64,000 nt of DNA from Deroplatys truncata. Its lineage: Eukaryota > Arthropoda > Insecta > Mantodea > Mantidae. The DNA lies in assembly GCA_030765065.1 (NCBI GenBank), contig CM060990.1, forward strand, positions 9,175,501 to 9,239,500, in the 5' to 3' direction. Positions within the stretch are counted from its first letter, which is position 1; each line of letters starts with the position of its first letter. This document shows, in pieces, positions 57,001-64,000 of the stretch. The position numbers and the translations under genes were made by a program. The notes beneath the pieces are model-generated. The model was not told the DNA's origin. It made no database searches and saw only the letters and a list, made by a program, of their open reading frames with translations.

Positions 57001-59600
57001 ACACAACAGATGTAGATAGAGAATACTGGCTCATCACATGATGTAATGATGTCTTATATTCACACAGCAGATGTTGATAGACAATACTGGCTCATCACAG
57101 GATGTAATCATGTCATATATTCACACAACAGATGTTAATAGAGTATACTGGCTCATCACAGAATGTAATGATGTCATATAATCACGCAACAGATATTGAT
57201 AGAAAATATTGGCTCAGCACAGGATGTAATGATGTCATGTATTCACACAACAGATGTTGATAGAGAATACTGGCTCATCAAAGGATGCGCGATGTCATAT
57301 ATTCACGCCACCGATGTTCCAGAATGCTGGTCCTTCGTAGGATGCAACGATGTCATATATTCACGCCACAGATGTTACTGACTGCTGGGTCATCACAGGA
57401 TGCAACGATGTCATATATTCACGCCACAGATGTTACTGACTGCTGGTTCATTGTAGAATGTAACGATGTCATATATTCACGCCACAGATGTTACAGACTG
57501 TTGGTTCATCACAGGATGCAACGATGTGATATATTAACGCCACAAATGTTACTGACTGCTGCTTCATCGTAGGATGCAACGATGTCATATATTCACGCAA
57601 CAGATGTTGATAGATACTACTGGTTCTTCACAGAATGTGATGATGTCTTATTTTCACAAAACAGATGTTAATAGAGAATACTGGTTCATCACAGAATGTA
57701 ATGATGTCATATATTCACGCAACAGCTGTTAGATAGAGTTAATGGTTCATCACAGAATGTAATGATGTCGTATATTCACAAAACAGATGTTGATAGAGAA
57801 TACTGCTTGATCGCAGAATTTAATGATGTCGTATATTGACACATCAGATGTTGACAGAGAATACTGACTCATCACAGAGTGTAATGATGTCGTATATTGA
57901 CACAACAGATGTTGACAAAGAATACTGGTTCATCACAGAGTGTAATGATGTTTATAGGCACAACAGATGTTGACAGAGAATACTGACTCATCACAAAGTG
58001 TATTGATGTCGTATATTGACACGACAGATGTTGATAGAGAATACTGGTTCATCACAGAGTGTAATGATGTTATACAATCACACAACAGATGTTGGTAGAT
58101 AATACTGGCTCATCACAGGATGTAATGAGGTCATATATTCACACAACAGATGTTGATATAAAATACTTGCTCATCAAAGGATGCAACGATGTCATATATT
58201 CACGTCACAGATGTTACAGACTTCTGGTTCATTATAGGATGTAACGATGTCACATATTCACGCCACAGATGTTGATGGAGACTCCTGGTTAATCACAGAA
58301 TGTAATGATGTCATATTTTCACAAAACAGATGCTGATAGAGAATACTGGCTCATCACAGGATGGAATGATGTCGTATATTCACGCCACAGATGTTACAGA
58401 ATGCTGGTTTATCATAGGATGCAACGATGCGATTAATTCACGCCACAGATGTTGATAGAGACTACTGGTTAATCACAGAATGTAATGATGTCGTATATTC
58501 AGGCCACAGATGTTACAGAATGCCGGTTCATCATAGGATGTAACGATGTGCTACATTCACGCCACAGATGTTACAGATTGCTGTTTCATCGTAGGATGTA
58601 ACGATGTCATATATTCACGCCACAGATGTTATAGATTGCTGGTTCATCATAGAATGGAACGATGTCACATATTCATGCCACAGATGCTGCAGAATGCTGG
58701 TTCATCATAGGATGTAACCATTTCATATATTCACGCCACATATGTTACAGATTGCTGGTTCATCATAGGATGTAACGATGTCATATATTCACGACACAGA
58801 TGTTACAGAATGCTGGTTGCTTACAGAATTTAGCTAAATTATAGCATATAATCTCACTACAGATGTTAGCGTATACTTGTTTATTACATAATGTAATGAT
58901 GGCGTATATTTACACAACAGATGTTGATAGAGTATGCTGGTTCATCGCATAATGTAGTGATGTCGTATATTCACACAACAGATGTTGTCAGAGAATACTG
59001 GTTCATCGCAGAATGTAATGATGTCATATAATCACACAACAGATGTTGTCAGAGAATACTACTGGTTCATCGCATAATGTAGTTATGTCGTATATTCACA
59101 CAACAGATGTTGTCAGAGAATACTGGTTCATCGCAGGATGCTATGATGTCATATAATCACACAACAGATGCTGATAGAGAGTACTTTTGCATCGCAGAAT
59201 GTAATGATGTCATATATTCACACAAAAGATGTTGACAGAGAATACTGGTTCATCAGTATGTAATGATGTCATATAATCACACAACAGATGTCTACAGAGA
59301 ATACTGTTTCATCACAGGATGTAATGATGTCATATAATCAGACAACAGATGTTGATAGATAATACTGTTTCATCGCAGAATGTAATGTCATATAATCAGA
59401 CAACAGATGTTGATAGATAATACTGTTTCATCGCAGAATGTAATGTCATATAATCATACAACAGATGTTGATAGATAATACTGTTTCATCGCAGAATGTA
59501 ATGTCATATAATCAGACATCAGATGTTGACATAGAATACTGGTTCATCACAGGATGTAATGATGTCATATAATCAGACAACAGATGCTGATACTGAAAAC
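48060..59600. repeat. 58/61-bp minisatellite, about 190 units, two interleaved unit classes
   Basis: Class A (58 bp): CAGATGTTACTGACTGCTGG - TTCATCATAGGATGCAACGA - TGTCATATATTCACGCCA. Class B (61 bp): CAGATGTTGATAGAGAATAC - TGGCTCATCACAGGATGTAA - TGATGTCATATATTCACACA - A. The classes occur in alternating blocks. Large internal duplications are visible: about 48.3-49.5 kb against 49.65-50.7 kb (offset about 1,353 bp), and about 52.4-54.5 kb against 54.8-57.2 kb (offset about 2.4-2.5 kb). Short frames across it are repeat translations. Confidence 0.96.
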
Positions 59601-59733
59601 TACGCTATTATGGTACAACGATGCCTTTAATCATATCACATATATTTAAATTAGAAAGCTCTCGTTACAGAATATTGTAACGCTTTACAGTTAACAGTGT
59701 CACCTCACGAAGTTTTAACTGTCACTTCGCTAA

Positions 59734-60178
59734 TGTGATGTAGTTAAGTTTTTTACTGTTACTTAACCTTCTTCGTAACCTGGTGGTATAATAAATACGC
59801 AAGAGGTAGCCTCATTCTTCCGGACCGTTCACCCGCTGGTGAGTCGAACAAAAGACCTTTGTTAATCTCTCGAAGTAGCAGCAGTCTCTGTACGTTGCAG
59901 CAGTTGTCACAACCTTACTAACAGAGCGCATTTTATGTTCACTTATCTTATTTATCGTCTGACTAGCGAGAGCGCTCGCTTGTACCTAAGCCGCTGGAAA
60001 TTTCTGGAATGTTCTGGATGCGGGGGAAAGGTAAACATCCACAAGTTTCTATTCTTTCGATAGTACTTCTGGTGTTTATGGTGGGCAAGGGTGCTACCGC
60101 ATCTGTTATATATGTTTCTCTCTTCAACTGCGCGGCGTCGATCTCCCGATAACCTTGGATCATAGCAGCTGCGGCACA
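59734..60178 (-). mobile_element. LTR-like repeat, copy 2, with heat-shock element (fossil)
   Basis: Inverted, diverged copy of 15,477-15,983. It shares GCAGCTGCTATG, TTATCGGGAG, GAGCGCTCTCGC, CGGTCCGG and TAGCGAAGTGAC landmarks in the same order. It keeps the TG start and CA end. It abuts the 58/61-bp minisatellite on its downstream side, with about 130 bp of leader-like sequence between. No coding domain is attached. Confidence 0.5.
59950..60014 (-). promoter_or_regulatory. Four-module heat-shock element and TATA-like box
   Basis: GAAatTTCtgGAAtgTTC at 59,997-60,014 is a perfect alternating heat-shock element, readable on either strand. On the minus strand GATAAATA (59,957-59,950) follows about 40 bp downstream, then AAGTGAAC leader sequence, as in copy 1. 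Confidence 0.7.
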
Positions 60179-61774
60179 ATATGCTGTATCATCATTCCAG
60201 AGTTACCTCTAAACAATATTAAGGAATTACTGGATGGAAGGATGGTGTTCTATCATATCAGGTTACCGATGCAGAATAATGTGAGTTTACAGAATGGAGT
60301 TATGGTTCGTATAAGGAATCCTCTCAACTCGCAAGAAGCAATGATTCTCTATAATCAAGCCTCAGATATTAATGCAGTATGCTGAGGTATTATATGTTGC
60401 AATTAACCTCTGAAAAATAATTGCAGCAGGTTTCTACAATTTGAAGCGATTAATTAGTTCTTAGCGATAGAAACTGAATTCTTTTGGAATATGTTTGTTG
60501 TCTATTTAATGTCAAAGAATTATTTCCTACTTGCGGATTTTCGTGATGTTTTATATTTAAATATACCTTAGTGAAGAAACTTCAACTTCTCCATGAGAGC
60601 AAGCATGGTACAGTCTAAACAAAATGTTGTGGAGAAAACGCGAAGTAGAGGGTTTACACTGTGAATTGCAGACCTGCTCCAGAACTTGCCCTAGAGGATC
60701 AATTTGTTTGTCTGAATGAAGCGCACAGAAGTTGTTTTCTCTTAGGCAACTAATTATAAGTGGGTTTTCCTTCTCTTCACTTCCCTTCTAACGTTCAGTT
60801 CCAAGATCACTTTCGCGATTGCTTCGCAGAATCCTTTGATGTTATGTGTTGCTGATATTCTTCCTTCAATGTTCATTTCAATTTACAAATATGCAAGTTA
60901 TTGTTCAGAAATTACAACTATTTTTTTCGACTCAAAGGATGAAAGTTATAAGAAATGTTGAAATTTGTGCTTTTGTCAGCGTTTGCGCGAAATTAACGAT
61001 CTATAAACCATTTACGATTTAATCTGAAAAACAAGATGTTTCGTGGCTTTTCCGTGTGAAAAATGATGTTATAAAACCACACGAGAGATTCGACAACGTG
61101 ATGCATAAGTTCTGTGCGTTGTTTATTCCTTACACATTTAATATTAGTCTCCACATTATCACGACCTTATTTGTGGAATTTGTTTTTAGAGCATCTTAAA
61201 ACAGCTAACAGTCACATTCCAAACAAGTTTATCAATTAATCAGAGCTTGGACATGGAAGGCCCAGAGTCCATAGTTCTGGAATTAGCCAAATCCAATCCT
61301 TCTTTTTAAAATTAAAGGTAGCGTTTTCAGATGCACGTCTATTCAACACCGTTACAGTAAGAAAATTGATAATTCTATTTCTGGTGACAATGGAGAGATG
61401 AGAGCATCGTATTCATTTAGTTACTGCACAATTTCGTTTTCTGTACAAAGTCCCCTTTCATAGGGATGCCCGTTATGTTTGTTCTTCCGCTCTGGAATCA
61501 TAGAAAGTCAATTGGACTCCTGTCAACATTCAGAACAGTTAGCAGATCTTCATTGTGAAAGTGGTGCAATAAAAACATGAGCATAGCTAAAATTGTCGTC
61601 TTCTTCTCCCTTTCAAACGTTACGCCTTATGGCCTGTTACGACCCCAGAGTTAAATTTTCAATGCAACATTCCCTTGGACCACCTAAAGGCCTCTTGGAT
61701 GACAGCCATTGTGATTGTATCCATTTGTTCTAGTAATGCTATATGAGATCAATTCAAGTTTTAATTGTAATTCT
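60179..61774. other. Unique stretch, no gene recognised
   Basis: A 76-codon plus-strand frame (60,155-60,385, MDHSSCGTICCIIIPELP...) begins inside the LTR-like repeat. It has no recognisable motif. Confidence 0.45.
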
Positions 61775-61940
61775 TTCATTTTTTTTCCTTCCTTTGTTTA
61801 TGGACCCATTTGGTATATCCTACGTGTATCTCATAAATTTCAATTCATTAGCAGTTATTCTGCTTTCTTAATGTCCATGTCTCGCTGCCGTGACCAAGTG
61901 CAGGTCTCGTTAAGGTCTTGCATAAGCGAATTCTAGTATA
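61775..61940 (-). pseudogene. LINE ORF2 C-terminal remnant
   Basis: The minus strand reads RLCKTLTRPALGHGSETWTL (about 61,925-61,866). This corresponds to the widespread LINE motif 'LYKTLIRPVLTYGSETWTL' after the reverse transcriptase. It is followed by ELKFMRYT and, after a frame change, GYTKWVHKQR ('MRFLRRTAGYT..DHKRN' in intact elements). A stop and a frameshift are present. The rest of the element is missing. Confidence 0.75.
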
Positions 61941-62399
61941 ATGGCGTATTTAAAATAAGATGTTAAAAGTGACCTAAATCACAAGTACCGGTCATTTAGA
62001 GTACAAACAGCACATTCCAAGGGTAAGAATATTTATGTCGTTAGCAGTGAAAAGACGAGTATTCTAAACCTGCGGTTAATGTCGCTATCCATGTAAACTT
62101 TAAAACGACTATTAATAAAACTTACATTAACAAGTCTTTTTTCTTCGGTTACGCTATGACAAATGCCGATATTGAATGGAGAGGTTCATTTATTTAATTG
62201 GAAATCCCTATTCTCTCTCATCAATTTTTCCCGACAGTGCATTGATGTGAATGTGTATGATGCAGGATGGTTCACCTAATTATTAGGCAATAGACGTGCC
62301 TCCTAGTTACATAGAATAGTTGCCGCTTGACAAGATACGTTATATTGCCTATGAGGTAAACATGTGACGACGTCGTCGCTAATGTCTGCTTATGAATCT
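61941..62399. other. Unique stretch, no gene recognised
   Basis: A+T-rich; nothing recognised. Confidence 0.4.
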
Positions 62400-63188
62400 A
62401 CTGCGGCTGCTACAGTGGTGAACTATGAGATCTTTCTCTCAGGGCATGCGTGAGGATAGACGAACCACTTAAGTTGACTAATAAATTTAATGGAGGCTAG
62501 TATGTACATGAGCACGAGGAACTGTAACTATTGAATTATATCCGAAGTATCAAATTTAAGGCTTAAAATAACTGTTTCCGTAATAGCAATGAGAAGCGCA
62601 AGTTGCCGCTGCGGCCGATCACAGTAGAACACTTCTATGAAATCTGGAAGACTGTAAATGAAGGACGCTTATTCCAGAAATGCACGCTCTTTTATTAACG
62701 TAAGTTCCGCCTACTTTTCGACTACCCTATTCCACCAAAGTTCCTACGTTATACGTTGTCAAATCTTAAGCTTCTATTCGCATCTGAAACATAACTTTTA
62801 CTCTTTGACTTGCTAAATTCTAAGAATTGTTTCCGTTTCTAATCTTTAGAACTGCTATACGTACGTTTTCATGCAACTCTCTGATTTCTTAATGTACTGA
62901 GTTGCAATTACCTGAACCAAGCTAATGGATTTATTGTTGACTGAGTTTGCCATAACACCTAATTGCCTTAGCTACTCTGACTTCTAACTAATTGATTTCC
63001 CCAAAATACGTAATTTGCCTGATAGTGGCTTCCTTATTTCCTTTACAGAATTGTAATTCTTTATTCTTATCTTGTGCATTGATTTTAATATATGGAACTT
63101 ATTTATTGCAATTATTTGTCCATCTCCCTAACTGGTCTTTATAAATTATTAATCGTACAGGACAATAATTCCGGTATCACATGTCAAC
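62400..63188 (-). mobile_element. LTR-like dispersed repeat family R, copy C (fossil)
   Basis: On the minus strand it begins TGTTGACATGTGATACCGG and follows copy A closely: AATTGCAATAAATAAG, TATATTAAAATCAATGCA, AAATTAG-rich block, GTTTCAGATGCGAATA, AACGTATAACGTAGG, GTAGGCGG, TTAATAAAAGAGCG, CAATAGTTACAGTTCC. It ends near CCACTGTAGCAGCCGCAG. It is closer to copy A than copy B is. Confidence 0.55.
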
Positions 63189-63807
63189 ACCAGAAAGAAT
63201 TGTAACACATAGCAACTTGGAGAAACACTGGCAGCAAGGAGAGGTTTGTTGTGGTACAAAAGTTGTTTCATGTTTATGTTTATTACCTATTTGAAACATA
63301 ACGATAAAACAATGATACACATATGAAATATTCTGATTATGCATAAATTTAAATAAAATTGAGACCTGTTATCTAATGTAATTTGTATATGCCTTGCTAT
63401 GCACACTATGACATGCATGTGGAGCATTTCTCAACCCCTTTGTTCGCAAGAAACTGCAAAGGCTTCCAATTGGCTACAGTCTTGGCACGCGTTTCTTTAT
63501 TTTGAATATGCGTTTACTCAAAACATTTCCAAATATAATTTTGACATAAAAGTAATAAACTATTATTAATTCAATTGGTACCCTTATAAGGCAAATAAAG
63601 AATTACTGATAAAAGGAAGATAACTGCTTTCAAGGGGTTTTATAAAAACTGATACCTGGGATTGATTCCACTTCAGAGCAGTTGATTACTCAGAGTTTTA
63701 CTGGAAAGATTCCTTAACTTCCTTGTTTTAGAAGTCCGCCACAAATTGTTATTAAACAAAACGTGACTGTATAAATCTTTGTATAAAAATATCAGAATAG
63801 TCATAAG
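63189..63807. other. A+T-rich unique stretch, no gene recognised
   Basis: Nothing recognised on either strand. Confidence 0.45.

Positions 63808-63856
<49 letters not shown>
63808..63856. repeat. (GT)n microsatellite
   Basis: About 22 GT units with one GA interruption near the right end. Confidence 0.97.
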
Positions 63857-64000
63857 TGTGTGCATGTGCATCGTGGAGCACAACCTTAAAGATGTAGTCT
63901 CATCTCCACCAGATTCGTCAGATCTGAAGCCATTGTAGTACAACATGGCCAATTTCTACTTTACAAAGAGATACTCAGGACTACGATTTGACAGAGCAGC

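Noticed and set aside
48063-57572. Many 60-112 codon frames with YSRHRCY/CWFIIGCND
   Set aside because: Repeat translations of the 58/61-bp array.
63752-63952. Minus-strand frame with a Thr-His repeat
   Set aside because: It is the translation of the (GT)n microsatellite.

Overview
The window is arthropod nuclear DNA, most likely from a large, repeat-rich insect genome. It has no bacterial-style gene order and no rRNA, CRISPR array or convincing tRNA gene. It holds tRNA-derived SINEs with a Pol III B-box and a 'GGGGTTTTCCCTAA' or 'GGCGAATGCTGG' core, a type I associate from memory with cockroaches and other hemimetabolous insects, plus decayed LINEs and a Polinton. The species call is inference. 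I see no convincing intact host protein gene.

Layout. 1-3,020: a compact, C-rich virus-like gene cluster, decayed, with overlapping stop/start codons. 3,272-3,423: a palindromic MITE. 4,241-6,905: two minisatellites, one of them a ~70-bp unit carrying a TATA-like motif in nearly every copy. 8,100-14,710: a 36-bp minisatellite of about 180 units. 15,477-18,830: LTR-like fossils, one with a heat-shock-type promoter. 19,316-21,990: a SINE, a broken LINE and another SINE. 23,626-44,050: a 39-40 bp minisatellite split by a ~16.0-kb Polinton-type element at 24,529-40,523. 46,148-46,991: a Tc1/mariner-like non-autonomous element. 48,060-59,600: a 58/61-bp minisatellite of about 190 units. 59,600-63,188: inverted-orientation copies of the same LTR-like families, plus a LINE remnant.

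The most remarkable object is the Polinton-type element. It has AGTAGT...ACTACT ends, a degenerate 6-bp target duplication (CACGGA/CACATA), and inverted arms of about 6.5 kb around a 2.9-kb core. The core carries an adenovirus pX/mu-like hydrophobic-basic gene and a small zinc-finger gene, separated by a 21-bp repeat array. Each arm carries a decayed double-jelly-roll capsid-like gene, an intact small gene of a family also present in the 1-3,020 cluster, and about a dozen tRNA-B-box-like TTCGAATC motifs. I see no polymerase, integrase, protease or packaging ATPase, so it reads as a non-autonomous fossil whose end was duplicated in inverse.

Roughly 40% of the window is minisatellite belonging to several unrelated families. 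Their unit lengths (36, 39, 21 bp) are often multiples of three, so long open frames run through them on both strands. I treat these frames as by-products of periodicity.
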